64,000 nucleotides of DNA from Polynucleobacter sp. VK25 (GTDB lineage: Bacteria > Pseudomonadota > Gammaproteobacteria > Burkholderiales > Burkholderiaceae), in contig NZ_CP061288.1 in the NCBI RefSeq assembly GCF_018687355.1, positions 503,939-567,938 on the forward strand. Reading direction: 5' to 3'. The notes under the pieces were generated by a model that was not told the origin of the DNA, ran no database searches, and saw nothing but the letters and a program-made list of their open reading frames with translations. Positions 30,661 through 39,387 of the stretch are shown in pieces. Each line of letters begins with the position of its first letter. The stretch's first letter is position 1. A program made the position numbers and the translations under genes.

Positions 30661-31244
30661 TGGCCGAGGGATTTTTAGGTCGTTGGTCTAAGCGTAAGGC
30701 GGGTAAGGAAGTCAACGAAGTTGATCCGCCAGAAAAAAAATTAGATATCCCCAATGAATCTTCGCAGGCATCACCTGTTCAGGTCTCTCCAGAAGAGGCC
30801 CCACCGCCTGCTACCTTGGAAGACGTAGCCAAGATCGATCGTCTTGATCCAGATTTTTCTGCTTTTATGAAGCCAGATGTAGACCCGGCTGTACAGCAAG
30901 CGGCCTTAAAGAAAATGTTTACTGATCCTCACTTCAACATCATGGATGGATTGGATATCTATATTGATGATTACAGCAAGCCAGATCCATTGCCCCCTGG
31001 AATGCTCGAGAGAATGGTTCAGAGCGATATGCTCAATCTGTTTAGCAAGTCGAGCGAAGAGATTGCTGATGATGCCAAGCAAAGCATTAGCCAGGCGCCT
31101 AATCCGCAGCTAGAAGGCGACACATTGGCAGCCGAGCAGCAAAGTGATTTAACATCCACCCAACAAATACCAGCTCCACTGGATGAAGTGTCGAATGAAG
31201 TGCTAAACGAACCATCCATTCAGTCCAAACAGAAAAAAACCTAA
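30660..31244 (+). CDS. DUF3306 protein of the formate dehydrogenase locus
   Basis: A 194-residue protein starting AEGFLGRWSKRK, with a disordered Pro/Glu/Ser-rich linker and a conserved core (DPDFSAFMKPDVDPAVQQ; FTDPHFNIMDGLDIYIDDY) typical of DUF3306. ATG 30660 is preferred over GTG 30657 because the GGAGG at 30651-30655 is then four bases away. Its C-terminal 60 residues are polar and low complexity. Function unknown; always seen with DUF3305. Confidence 0.82.
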   Translation: MAEGFLGRWSKRKAGKEVNEVDPPEKKLDIPNESSQASPVQVSPEEAPPPATLEDVAKIDRLDPDFSAFMKPDVDPAVQQAALKKMFTDPHFNIMDGLDIYIDDYSKPDPLPPGMLERMVQSDMLNLFSKSSEEIADDAKQSISQAPNPQLEGDTLAAEQQSDLTSTQQIPAPLDEVSNEVLNEPSIQSKQKKT

Positions 31245-31255
31245 GAAGATAGCGC

Positions 31256-33346
31256 ATGAGTCAAAAATTAGTTTGTAACTGCAATGGCACTATGCCTTTG
31301 GATGCAAAAGAAATGGGCGTACCCATTCATCAATCTTTATGCAGACAGGAAGTAGGTTCTTTCTTAAAAGCGCTAGATGGTTCTGATTCATTGGTAATAG
31401 CATGCACGCAAGAGGGCGCACTGTTTAGTGAGTTGGCTGATCAAGCTGAAAAGCCTTTAGTTGCCCCATTGCGTTTTGTAAACATTCGAGAAGTTGCCGG
31501 CTGGACGCAAGAGGCTAAAACATCTGGTCCGAAAATTGCTGCATTGTTAGCTTTAGCTGACATGCCTGAGGCTGAGCCTGTTCCGGTGGTCAATTATGAA
31601 AGCCAAGGAAGGTTACTCATCGTCGGCGCTGGCTCCCAAGCTATTCCTTGGGCTGAAAAACTCAGCCCCTCCTTAGATGTTTCAGTGCTGTGTACTGAGC
31701 CTGGCGATCTACCGCTTACCCGCAGTTATCCAATCTTTACGGGTGTAGTCACTAAGCTAGACGGCTATCTAGGGAATTTTTCAGTCGACTGGGATCTGCA
31801 AAATCCGATTGACCCAGAGATGTGCACTCGCTGTGGCGCTTGCGTCGAAGTGTGCCCTGAAGGCGCAATTGACCTTTCATTTCAGATTGATTTAAGCAAA
31901 TGTAAATCCCATCGTGATTGCGTAACAGCTTGTGCTGGTATTGGCGCTATTTCTTTTGATCGCAAAGAGCGCGAGCGTAATTCTGAATTTGATCTCATTT
32001 TGGATTTGAGGGTAGATCCCAAAATGCGTATGAGCCAAACACCGAAAGGCTATTTCGCTCCTGGTACAGATCCCTTGGAGCAAGCGCTGGCAGTAAATCA
32101 ATTATCAGAGATGGTAGGGGAGTTTGAGAAGCCTAAATATTTTGTCTATAACGAAAAAATTTGTGCGCATGGTCGTAATGGCAAAGTAGGTTGCAATGCT
32201 TGTATTGATGTTTGCTCAACTGGCGCCATTGGTTCAATCTTTAAAAATGGCCAAGGCACTGTAGAGGTCAATCCAAATCTTTGTATGGGTTGTGGAGCCT
32301 GTGCCACCACTTGCCCATCCGGTGCAATGCGCTACAACTACCCAAGCGTTGCTCATCAGGGCAAAGAGCTGAAAACGGTCGCGAGTGTCTTTACTGCCGA
32401 AGCGCAAAAGATTAATAAAGCAATGGCCCCAAGCTTGCTTTTGCACACTTTAAAAGCTGGCACACAAATGATTGATGGTCTAGGCAGATCTTCACACATC
32501 ATGCCAAAGCGCTTTGAAGGTCTTCCTTCGTTTGTCATACCTTATGGCATTGAACATATTGCCTCAACGGGCTTGGACTTATGGCTTGGTGCTTTGACAT
32601 ATGGCTTTGCTGAGGTGACCTTGTTATTAAGCGGTGATGAAGATCCTGCATATCGTGCTGCGCTTGAGGAGCAAGTAGATTTAGCCAATAGCATTCTGAA
32701 GGCATATGGCTTTGATGAGCGCGTTCACCTGATCTTGGCGAATTCCGTTGAAGATCTATCAATAGTTTCCAAGGCAATGGGCGTATTGCGTCAGCGTGGT
32801 TCACTTACCCCTATTTGCACGCCTGCAAGCATTGGTTTGTCGAATCAAAAACGCGAAACATTAGAGGCAGCTCTAGAGCATTTGCAAAAACAAGCTAAGA
32901 CCCCGTTGCCTGAAGCTGGAGCCGTACTTCCAAAGTCTTCCTTATTGGGCGGTCTGACAATGAACAAAGATGCTTGTACCTTGTGCATGTCTTGTGTCAG
33001 TGGCTGCCCTGAGGGCGCGCTTTTAGACAACCCCGATGAGCCCATCCTTTCGTTTATTGAAAAGCAGTGCGTTCAATGCGGTATCTGCGTTCAAACCTGC
33101 CCAGAGAAGGCTTTGACTCTTGCCCCACGTTTGCAAACAGTTGAGCAGCGCAAGCAGCGGACCACCCTAAATGAAACCCAGGCTTTCCATTGCATTAGTT
33201 GTGGCAAGCCTTTTGGAACACTCAAGATGGTTGATCTCATGCTCACTAAGCTAGGCGCTCACGGTGCCTTTGCAGGTGCAGCAATGGATCGATTGAAGAT
33301 GTGTGGTGATTGTCGAGTTGTGGATATGGTGAAAAAAGAAACATGA
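31256..33346 (+). CDS. Large 4Fe-4S protein with six cluster motifs
   Basis: A soluble 696-residue electron-transfer protein. Cysteine sets run 190/193/196/200, 216/222/226 (irregular), 303/313/316/320 (irregular first spacing), 343/346/349/353, 574/577/580/584 and 605/608/611/615. They end with CISC...CGDC (646/649 and 683/686), which resembles a zinc ribbon, and there is CNC near the N-terminus. Residues 115-160 include GAGSQAIPWAEKL, a weak Rossmann-like element. It lies between DUF3306 and the TorD chaperone. Electron relay or assembly of formate dehydrogenase is the inference. No signal peptide, so cytosolic. Confidence 0.85.
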   Translation: MSQKLVCNCNGTMPLDAKEMGVPIHQSLCRQEVGSFLKALDGSDSLVIACTQEGALFSELADQAEKPLVAPLRFVNIREVAGWTQEAKTSGPKIAALLALADMPEAEPVPVVNYESQGRLLIVGAGSQAIPWAEKLSPSLDVSVLCTEPGDLPLTRSYPIFTGVVTKLDGYLGNFSVDWDLQNPIDPEMCTRCGACVEVCPEGAIDLSFQIDLSKCKSHRDCVTACAGIGAISFDRKERERNSEFDLILDLRVDPKMRMSQTPKGYFAPGTDPLEQALAVNQLSEMVGEFEKPKYFVYNEKICAHGRNGKVGCNACIDVCSTGAIGSIFKNGQGTVEVNPNLCMGCGACATTCPSGAMRYNYPSVAHQGKELKTVASVFTAEAQKINKAMAPSLLLHTLKAGTQMIDGLGRSSHIMPKRFEGLPSFVIPYGIEHIASTGLDLWLGALTYGFAEVTLLLSGDEDPAYRAALEEQVDLANSILKAYGFDERVHLILANSVEDLSIVSKAMGVLRQRGSLTPICTPASIGLSNQKRETLEAALEHLQKQAKTPLPEAGAVLPKSSLLGGLTMNKDACTLCMSCVSGCPEGALLDNPDEPILSFIEKQCVQCGICVQTCPEKALTLAPRLQTVEQRKQRTTLNETQAFHCISCGKPFGTLKMVDLMLTKLGAHGAFAGAAMDRLKMCGDCRVVDMVKKET

Positions 33347-33981
33347 GTGAAATAGAAAAAGAGAATTTATCTGCAGAAGTAGGGGATGTTGGCTTACCAG
33401 AGGATCTAGCGCGCGCAGATTTGTATGGCTTGATCGCTCGTTTTTTTCAGATGCCTCCTGATCAAGGGCTTTTAGATCAAATTGCGGCGACCGCAGATCA
33501 ATACGATGCCACTGATGACGCGCCATTAGCTAAAGTCTGGATGGACGTAGTTGAGGTTGCTAAAAATAACCCCGCCAAGGCCTGGCACGATGAGTTTGAT
33601 TTAAATTTCATTAGCGTTGGCAAGCCTAATGTTGTTCTCAATGGTTCCTTTTATATGGCCGGCCATTTAAATGAGAAGCCTTTGGTCAATATTCGTAAAG
33701 CTTTGGCTGAGTTTGGACTTGAGGCTGCACAAGAGATAACCGAAACCGAGGATCATATTTCCGCTCTTTCTGAGGTAATGCGCTATCTGATTGCGGGTGA
33801 CGATGTCGAGATATCAAACCTTACAAATCAAAGGGTTTTTTTTAACCAACACATTCGACCCTGGTATGACGAGTTGTGCGATGCAATAGAAGGCATTCCG
33901 GAGATGCATCTTTACCACCCAATCGCCTCGCTAACCCGAGAATTCCTAGCGATTGAGGGTCAAGGTTTTGACATGATTTAA
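33343..33981 (+). CDS. TorD/DmsD-family chaperone
   Basis: A helical chaperone, 212 residues, of the TorD family that guards Tat-exported molybdoenzymes while cofactor is inserted. Elements include DLYGLIARFFQMPP and WHDEFDLNFISVG, then PLVNIRKALAEFG, ETEDHISALSEVMRYL and FFNQHIRPWYDELC, which carry the family's ExDH pattern. The start at ATG 33343 overlaps the previous stop (ATGA) and is preferred to the upstream in-frame ATG at 33310. The client is expected to be the Tat-borne catalytic subunit encoded next. Confidence 0.9.
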   Translation: MSEIEKENLSAEVGDVGLPEDLARADLYGLIARFFQMPPDQGLLDQIAATADQYDATDDAPLAKVWMDVVEVAKNNPAKAWHDEFDLNFISVGKPNVVLNGSFYMAGHLNEKPLVNIRKALAEFGLEAAQEITETEDHISALSEVMRYLIAGDDVEISNLTNQRVFFNQHIRPWYDELCDAIEGIPEMHLYHPIASLTREFLAIEGQGFDMI

Positions 33982-34012
33982 TGCTGCAGTGCAACAGAGG
34001 GTAAGCCTTAGA

Positions 34013-34045
34013 TGCATTTTGTTACAACGATATGTCAAAAATGCA
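34013..34045. repeat. Inverted repeat in the fdh upstream region
   Basis: TGCATTTT and AAAATGCA are 8-base arms separated by 17 bases. There is no T-run, so a terminator is unlikely. It sits 51-84 bases before the first formate dehydrogenase structural gene and could be a regulator site. Confidence 0.4.
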
Positions 34046-34059
34046 ATAAACAATTAAAC

Positions 34060-34073
34060 TTGACGGGAATCAA
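34060..34073 (+). promoter_or_regulatory. FNR/ANR-like box upstream of the fdh operon
   Basis: TTGAC-GGGA-ATCAA matches nine of ten positions of TTGAT-N4-ATCAA. Its centre lies only about 30 bases before the start codon at 34097, which is closer than an activator site would usually be. Confidence 0.4.
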
Positions 34074-34096
34074 GAATAACAACATAGGAGCATGCC

Positions 34097-34318
34097 ATGA
34101 GCACCAAAACTACAGTTGCTTTAAGCGAGGAAAACAAGCCATCGCGCCGTAAGTTCTTTATTGGTGCAGGTGCCGCCGTTGGTGCTGTCGCTGTAGCTAG
34201 CCAAACCCCAGTAGGTAAGGCTGTTATCCAGGAAGTGACTGGCACCAAAGCAGTGAAAGATGTTGGTCAAACTATGACCGCTCACATGCGCAAGTATTAC
34301 GAAACGACTTTGATTTAA
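34097..34318 (+). CDS. Formate dehydrogenase region Tat-target small protein
   Basis: A 73-residue protein with a twin-arginine signal (SRRKFFIGAGAAVGAVAVA) starting near residue 16 and a short mature part (about 40-73). It corresponds to the small formate dehydrogenase region TAT target family. A GGAGC site precedes the ATG. It stands first in the structural operon, 58 bases before fdhA. Its role, possibly in maturation or as a small subunit, is unknown. Confidence 0.88.
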   Translation: MSTKTTVALSEENKPSRRKFFIGAGAAVGAVAVASQTPVGKAVIQEVTGTKAVKDVGQTMTAHMRKYYETTLI

Positions 34319-34376
34319 TTTTGCTTTTGTTTTAACTGTTATCCAATAAATAAAAAAACTTTCTCAGGGACAACAT

Positions 34377-37355
34377 ATGAGTCTGACTCGTAAATCCAAT
34401 ACCCCACAAAGCAGTCGTTCAACATCACGCCTCATTGGCAGCTTGTCACGTGGCTTAAAAGCTGCTGTACCAACGATGGATCGCCGCTCATTCCTCAAGC
34501 GTTCAGGAGTAGGAGTAGGGGCCGGTATCGCCGCTAGTCAATTGAGCTTTGTGCAAAAGGCATCAGCCGAGCAAAGCAAGGCCATGCTTGATGGCAAAGG
34601 CAAGATTGAAGTCAAGAGATCAATCTGTACACACTGTTCAGTAGGCTGTGCGGTTGATGCCACGGTTGAGAATGGCGTTTGGGTTCGTCAGGATGCTGTG
34701 TTTGATTCCCCAATTAATATGGGTGCTCACTGTGCTAAAGGCGCTGCCTTGCGTGAGCACGGTCACGGTGACTATCGTTTGCGTTACCCAATGAAGTTGG
34801 TTGATGGAAAGTACCAGCGCATTTCTTGGGACCAGGCCTTAACTGAAATTACTGCACAGATGAAGGGTATTCGTGAGAAGTATTCTCCGGATGCGATGTT
34901 CTTCATTGGCTCCTCTAAGCACAACAACGAACAGGCCTACTTACTCCGTAAGTGGGTCTCTTTCTTTGGTACAAACAATACAGACCATCAGGCTCGTATT
35001 TGTCACTCCACAACAGTTGCCGGTGTTGCTAACACCTGGGGCTATGGTGCGATGACCAATAGCTATAACGACATGATGAACTCTAAAGCGGCTTTGTACA
35101 TTGGTTCAAATGCTGCTGAGGCTCACCCTGTTTCAATGTTGATGCTTTTGCACGCAAAAGAAAATGGTTGCAAGGTGATCGTTGTTGATCCACGATACAC
35201 CCGCACTGCTGCTAAGTCAGATCAATACATCCGCATTCGCTCTGGCACCGACATTCCGTTCTTATTCGGCTTGCTGTATCACATCTTTAAAAATGGTTGG
35301 GAAGACAAGAAGTACATCAACGACCGCGTCTATGGCATGGAAGAGATCCGCAAAGAAGTGATGGAAAAGTGGACTCCTGCTGCAGTTGAAGAGGCTTGTG
35401 GTGTTCCTGAAGCGCAGGTTTATCAAGCTGCTAAAACCATGGCAATGAATCGCCCAAGTACGGTTGTTTGGTGTATGGGTCAAACCCAGCACACCATTGG
35501 TAATGCGATGGTTCGTGCCTCATGTATTTTGCAGTTGGCATTAGGTAACGTAGGTAAGTCTGGTGGCGGTACTAATATTTTCCGTGGTCACGACAACGTT
35601 CAAGGTGCAACTGACGTAGGTCCTAACCCAGACTCATTGCCTGGTTACTATGGCTTGGCTGCTGGTTCATGGAAACACTTCTCAGCTGTTTGGGGTGTTG
35701 ACTACGAATGGATTAAGGGTCGTTATGCGCCCGACATGATGGAGAAGTCTGGTACGACTGTTTCTCGTTGGGTAGATGCTGTTCTCGAGAAGAATGACAT
35801 GATCGATCAGCAAACAAACGTCAAAGGTTTGTTCTTCTGGGGTCATGCGCCTAACTCACAAACTCGCGGCCTTGACATGAAGCGTGCGATGGATAAGTTG
35901 GATCTTTTAGTTGTTGTTGATCCATACCCAAGTGCTACTGCTGCAATGGCTGCAATGCCTGCTGCAGAAGGTCAGGTAGTTAACAAGAATCGTAATGTTT
36001 ACTTGTTGCCTGCTGCAACGCAGTTTGAGACCTGCGGTTCTGCTACAGCATCAAACCGCTCATTGCAGTGGCGTGAGAAAGTAATTGATCCATTGTTTGA
36101 ATCTGTTCCTGACCACGTGATCATGCAAGCTTTTGCTGATCGTCTAGGTTTCGGTGAAGAGCTTTCCAAGAACTACAAGATGCTCAGCTCTAAATTTGCT
36201 GGTAAGCAATGGAAAGAGCCGCAAATTGAAGACATCTTGCGCGAGATCAATCGCTCATGCTGGACTATTGGTTACACAGGTCAAACACCAGAGCGTCTCA
36301 AAGCGCACATGAGAATGGTTGCCACATTTGATCCGAAGACTCTGAAGTCTCGTGGTGGTGTTGACCCAGTAACTGGATACGACACAACTGGCGACTACTA
36401 CGGATTGCCTTGGCCTTGCTACGGTACAGCAGCAATCAAGCATCCGGGCTCACCAAATCTTTATGACACCAGCAAGAGCGTCATGGAAGGCGGTGGTAAC
36501 TTCCGCGCCAACTTCGGTGTTGAGCGCGAAGGTAAGAGCTTGTTGGCGGAAGACGGTTCCTACTCTAAGGGTTCAGCGATCACCACTGGTTACCCAGAGT
36601 TCGATCACGTATTAGTGAAGAAATTAGGTTGGTGGGATCAGTTAACCGACGACGAGAAAAAACTCGCTGAAGGCAAGAACTGGAAGACTGACTTATCCGG
36701 CGGTATTCAGCGCGTGGTCATGAAGAACGGCTGTCATCCATTTGGTAATGCGAAAGCACGTGCCGTAGTTTGGAACTTCCCGGATGCAATTCCAACCCAC
36801 CGTGAAGCGCTTTACAGTACAAATGCGCCAATGATGCGTAAGTACCCAACATCTGCTGATAAGAAGAACTTCTGGCGCTTGCCAACTCTCTATAAGACTG
36901 TTCAAGATCAAAACTTGAATCAGAAGTTATATGAAAAGTTCCCAATCATTCTGACCTCTGGTCGTTTGGTTGAGTACGAGGGTGGTGGAGATGAGACTCG
37001 CTCCAATCCATGGCTGGCAGAACTCCAACAAGAAAACTTTGTAGAGATCAATCCAAAAGCTGCAGCAGATCGTGGCATTAAGAACTGGGATTATGTTTGG
37101 GTGAAGTCGCCAACGGGCGCCAAGATCAAAGTACGCGCAATGGTTACTGAGCGCGTTGATCAAGGAACCGCCTTTGTGCCATTCCACTTTGCTGGTTGGT
37201 GGCAGGGCGAAAACATTCGCAAATACTACCCAGAGGGTGCGGCTCCTGTAGTTCAGGGTGAAGCGGTCAACACTGCAACAACGTATGGTTACGACCAAGT
37301 CACGATGATGCAAGAGACTAAAACCACTATGTGTCAAATCGAAAAATTTGCCTAA
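34377..37355 (+). CDS. fdhA: Formate dehydrogenase catalytic (alpha) subunit, Cys type
   Basis: Oxidises formate to CO2 at a Mo- or W-bis-molybdopterin guanine dinucleotide site. The 992 residues begin with a long n-region and a twin-arginine signal (MDRRSFLKRSG at residue 34), implying periplasmic location. The 4Fe-4S ligands are Cys84, Cys87, Cys91 and Cys119, followed by Lys121. The active-site residue is Cys209 in ARICHST; E. coli FdnG has selenocysteine at this position. MTNSYNDM and the C-terminal molybdopterin domain (residues about 860-985) are present. No in-frame TGA is found, so no selenocysteine. Followed after 27 bases by the Fe-S subunit. Confidence 0.95.
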   Translation: MSLTRKSNTPQSSRSTSRLIGSLSRGLKAAVPTMDRRSFLKRSGVGVGAGIAASQLSFVQKASAEQSKAMLDGKGKIEVKRSICTHCSVGCAVDATVENGVWVRQDAVFDSPINMGAHCAKGAALREHGHGDYRLRYPMKLVDGKYQRISWDQALTEITAQMKGIREKYSPDAMFFIGSSKHNNEQAYLLRKWVSFFGTNNTDHQARICHSTTVAGVANTWGYGAMTNSYNDMMNSKAALYIGSNAAEAHPVSMLMLLHAKENGCKVIVVDPRYTRTAAKSDQYIRIRSGTDIPFLFGLLYHIFKNGWEDKKYINDRVYGMEEIRKEVMEKWTPAAVEEACGVPEAQVYQAAKTMAMNRPSTVVWCMGQTQHTIGNAMVRASCILQLALGNVGKSGGGTNIFRGHDNVQGATDVGPNPDSLPGYYGLAAGSWKHFSAVWGVDYEWIKGRYAPDMMEKSGTTVSRWVDAVLEKNDMIDQQTNVKGLFFWGHAPNSQTRGLDMKRAMDKLDLLVVVDPYPSATAAMAAMPAAEGQVVNKNRNVYLLPAATQFETCGSATASNRSLQWREKVIDPLFESVPDHVIMQAFADRLGFGEELSKNYKMLSSKFAGKQWKEPQIEDILREINRSCWTIGYTGQTPERLKAHMRMVATFDPKTLKSRGGVDPVTGYDTTGDYYGLPWPCYGTAAIKHPGSPNLYDTSKSVMEGGGNFRANFGVEREGKSLLAEDGSYSKGSAITTGYPEFDHVLVKKLGWWDQLTDDEKKLAEGKNWKTDLSGGIQRVVMKNGCHPFGNAKARAVVWNFPDAIPTHREALYSTNAPMMRKYPTSADKKNFWRLPTLYKTVQDQNLNQKLYEKFPIILTSGRLVEYEGGGDETRSNPWLAELQQENFVEINPKAAADRGIKNWDYVWVKSPTGAKIKVRAMVTERVDQGTAFVPFHFAGWWQGENIRKYYPEGAAPVVQGEAVNTATTYGYDQVTMMQETKTTMCQIEKFA

Positions 37356-37382
37356 GTCAAAAAATAAAGTCAGGAGAACACA

Positions 37383-38039
37383 ATGGCAAGAATGAAATTT
37401 ATTTGCGACACAGAGCGATGCATTGAATGCAACGGTTGTGTCACGGCCTGTAAAAATGATAACGAAGTGCCTTGGGGTGTTAATCGCCGCCGCGTTGTTA
37501 CGGTAAACGATGGCATCATCGGTCAAGAGAAGTCAGTATCAGTTGCTTGTATGCACTGTAGCGACGCTCCTTGTATGGCAGTATGTCCAGTAGATTGTTT
37601 CTACCGTACAGATGAGGGTGTTGTGTTGCACGATAAAGATATCTGTATCGGTTGCGGCTACTGCTCTTTTGCTTGCCCATTTGGCGCACCACAGTTCCTA
37701 AGCAAGGGCGCCTTTGGCTCCCGTAGCAAAATGGATAAGTGCACATTCTGTAGTGGCGGCCCTGAAGAAAATGGCAGCGTTGCAGAGTTCGAGAAATATG
37801 GCCGTAATCGCTTGGCAGAAGGCAAGTTGCCACTCTGTGCTGAAATGTGCTCAACCAAAGCATTGATCGGCGGTGATAGCGATATTATTTCTGGCATCTT
37901 TAATAATCGTGTTGCGACACGTGAGAAGAACGGTAAGTACCCAGGATCCAAGGCTTTTGGTTGGAATACAGCCTACGGCGGACCTGATGCACCTGCGCCT
38001 ACACCGACACCTGCTGCAAAAATTCCAGGAGCTAAATAA
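37383..38039 (+). CDS. fdhB: Formate dehydrogenase iron-sulfur (beta) subunit
   Basis: A ferredoxin-type electron-transfer subunit, 218 residues, predicted to hold four 4Fe-4S clusters: CDTERCIECNGC with CVTAC, CMHCSDAPCMAVCPVDC, CIGCGYCSFACPFGAP, and CTFC with CAEMCSTKA near residue 160. It has no Tat signal, so it would be carried out with the catalytic subunit. Unlike FdnH it ends in a Pro/Ala-rich tail without a clear membrane helix. Its stop shares an A with the next ATG (TAATG). Confidence 0.93.
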   Translation: MARMKFICDTERCIECNGCVTACKNDNEVPWGVNRRRVVTVNDGIIGQEKSVSVACMHCSDAPCMAVCPVDCFYRTDEGVVLHDKDICIGCGYCSFACPFGAPQFLSKGAFGSRSKMDKCTFCSGGPEENGSVAEFEKYGRNRLAEGKLPLCAEMCSTKALIGGDSDIISGIFNNRVATREKNGKYPGSKAFGWNTAYGGPDAPAPTPTPAAKIPGAK

Positions 38040-38275
38040 TGAAAGTGAATTTCAAAACTCTTGGCTTATGTTTTGCAGCAGCAACATTGTTGGCTGCTTG
38101 CTCTGAGCCACCGGAAATTGCTGCTAAGGCTGCAAAGCGTCCAGACGTAGCTCCTTACATGGGCGCCAATAATGGGTTCGTGACTAAGGGGTGGACGCCA
38201 GGCAATCAGGCTAGCTGGACTGAGTCAGTTGATAAGCGGACTCAGGGTCAAAACGAATACAGTCGCGTTAAGTGA
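38039..38275 (+). CDS. Small lipoprotein of the formate dehydrogenase operon
   Basis: A 78-residue protein with signal peptide and lipobox LLAAC (Cys21). The mature part is short and polar, containing APYMGANNGFVTKGW and NQASWTESVDKRTQGQNEYSR (Trp and Gly conserved in the relatives I recall). Start and fdhB stop overlap by one base. An assembly or anchoring role is only inferred from position between fdhB and the cytochrome b subunit. Confidence 0.8.
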   Translation: MKVNFKTLGLCFAAATLLAACSEPPEIAAKAAKRPDVAPYMGANNGFVTKGWTPGNQASWTESVDKRTQGQNEYSRVK

Positions 38276-38322
38276 TCCACTAAATAACAATAAATAAAAC
38301 GAAAACGTTTAAGGACATGTGT

Positions 38323-39384
38323 ATGAAACGATCATTTTCTAAAGTTCTACGCACTTTGGTGGTGGCTGCTGGTTTGTCGCTAACTATTGCAAGTGGAATC
38401 AGTTTCGCAGAGCGTGCGCCGATGTTGCCTTTGCCATCAGCTAGCGGAGTGGATATTCCGCCTTCGTCAGTTCCGGCAAATCCAAATGCTTTGGCAAATG
38501 GCACTAAAGCACAATCTCAGCCAGCAAACCCTTCTATTTTTACAACAGCTAATAGCGATCCATACAACTTTGTCAGCATCCCCGACAAAGAGTCGAGTGT
38601 TTTAATTCAGCGTTCCGGTCAAGAATGGCGTTTAATTCGTAACGGCGTGATTACTGTTTACGGTGGCTGGTTATTAGCCATTGCCTTCTTCGGCATTATT
38701 GCGATGTACACAGTGAAGGGTTCAATCAAACTGCACGAACCAATGTCTGGCGTAAAAATCAAACGCTTCAGTGCATTTGATCGCTTGGTTCACTGGTTGA
38801 TGGCGTTCAGCTTTTTAGCATTGGCTTTCACTGGCTTATTGATTCTTTACGGCAAGTATTTTGCAATGCCGTTAATGGGTGGGGTAGCCTACGGATCATT
38901 CTTGAATGTTTGCAAAAACATCCATAACTTTACTGGCCCCTTGTTCACTATTTGTATCGTGATCTTCTTCTTGCTCTTTGCGCACAAGAATTTGCCAGGC
39001 AAAGGAGATTTACAGTGGTATTTAACCTTTGGTGGAATTTTCAGCGGCAAGCATGTACCGGCTGGCTTTTTCAATGGCGGTGAAAAGATTTGGTTCTGGT
39101 TTGGTATGACATTCTTGGGCTTGGTAATTTCAGCATCAGGATTTGTACTCGACATGATCGTGCCATTCATGACTATTGAATACACCCGCGGCACCATGCA
39201 GATTGCTAACATCATTCACAGTAGTGCTGCGATCTTGATGTCTGCAATGGCAATGGGTCATATTTATATCGGTACCATTGGCATGCAAGGCTCAATCGAT
39301 GGCATGAAGACTGGTTATGTTGATGCTACTTGGGCTAAAGAGCACCATGAGCTCTGGTATGACGAACTCAATAAAAGGGGATAA
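38323..39384 (+). CDS. fdhC: Formate dehydrogenase cytochrome b (gamma) subunit
   Basis: A membrane cytochrome b passing electrons from the Fe-S subunit to quinone. The 353 residues begin with a signal-like segment, then about 70 polar periplasmic residues, then four hydrophobic helices. Haem-ligand candidates are the His in FDRLVHWLMA, the His in NIHNFTGP and the His in NIIHSSAA. The ATG at 38323 is chosen over 38317 because AAGGA at 38311-38315 is then seven bases away. It is longer than E. coli FdnI (about 217 residues), as in other members with an N-terminal extension. Confidence 0.92.
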   Translation: MKRSFSKVLRTLVVAAGLSLTIASGISFAERAPMLPLPSASGVDIPPSSVPANPNALANGTKAQSQPANPSIFTTANSDPYNFVSIPDKESSVLIQRSGQEWRLIRNGVITVYGGWLLAIAFFGIIAMYTVKGSIKLHEPMSGVKIKRFSAFDRLVHWLMAFSFLALAFTGLLILYGKYFAMPLMGGVAYGSFLNVCKNIHNFTGPLFTICIVIFFLLFAHKNLPGKGDLQWYLTFGGIFSGKHVPAGFFNGGEKIWFWFGMTFLGLVISASGFVLDMIVPFMTIEYTRGTMQIANIIHSSAAILMSAMAMGHIYIGTIGMQGSIDGMKTGYVDATWAKEHHELWYDELNKRG

Positions 39385-39387
39385 GCC

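Noticed and set aside
34377..37355. Selenocysteine-dependent formate dehydrogenase
   Set aside because: The active-site codon is a normal Cys codon and the frame has no in-frame TGA.
36927..37526. 199-residue open frame on the minus strand across the fdhA/fdhB junction
   Set aside because: It lies antisense to two well-supported genes, has no recognisable domain and no plausible ribosome binding site; it is a codon-bias shadow.
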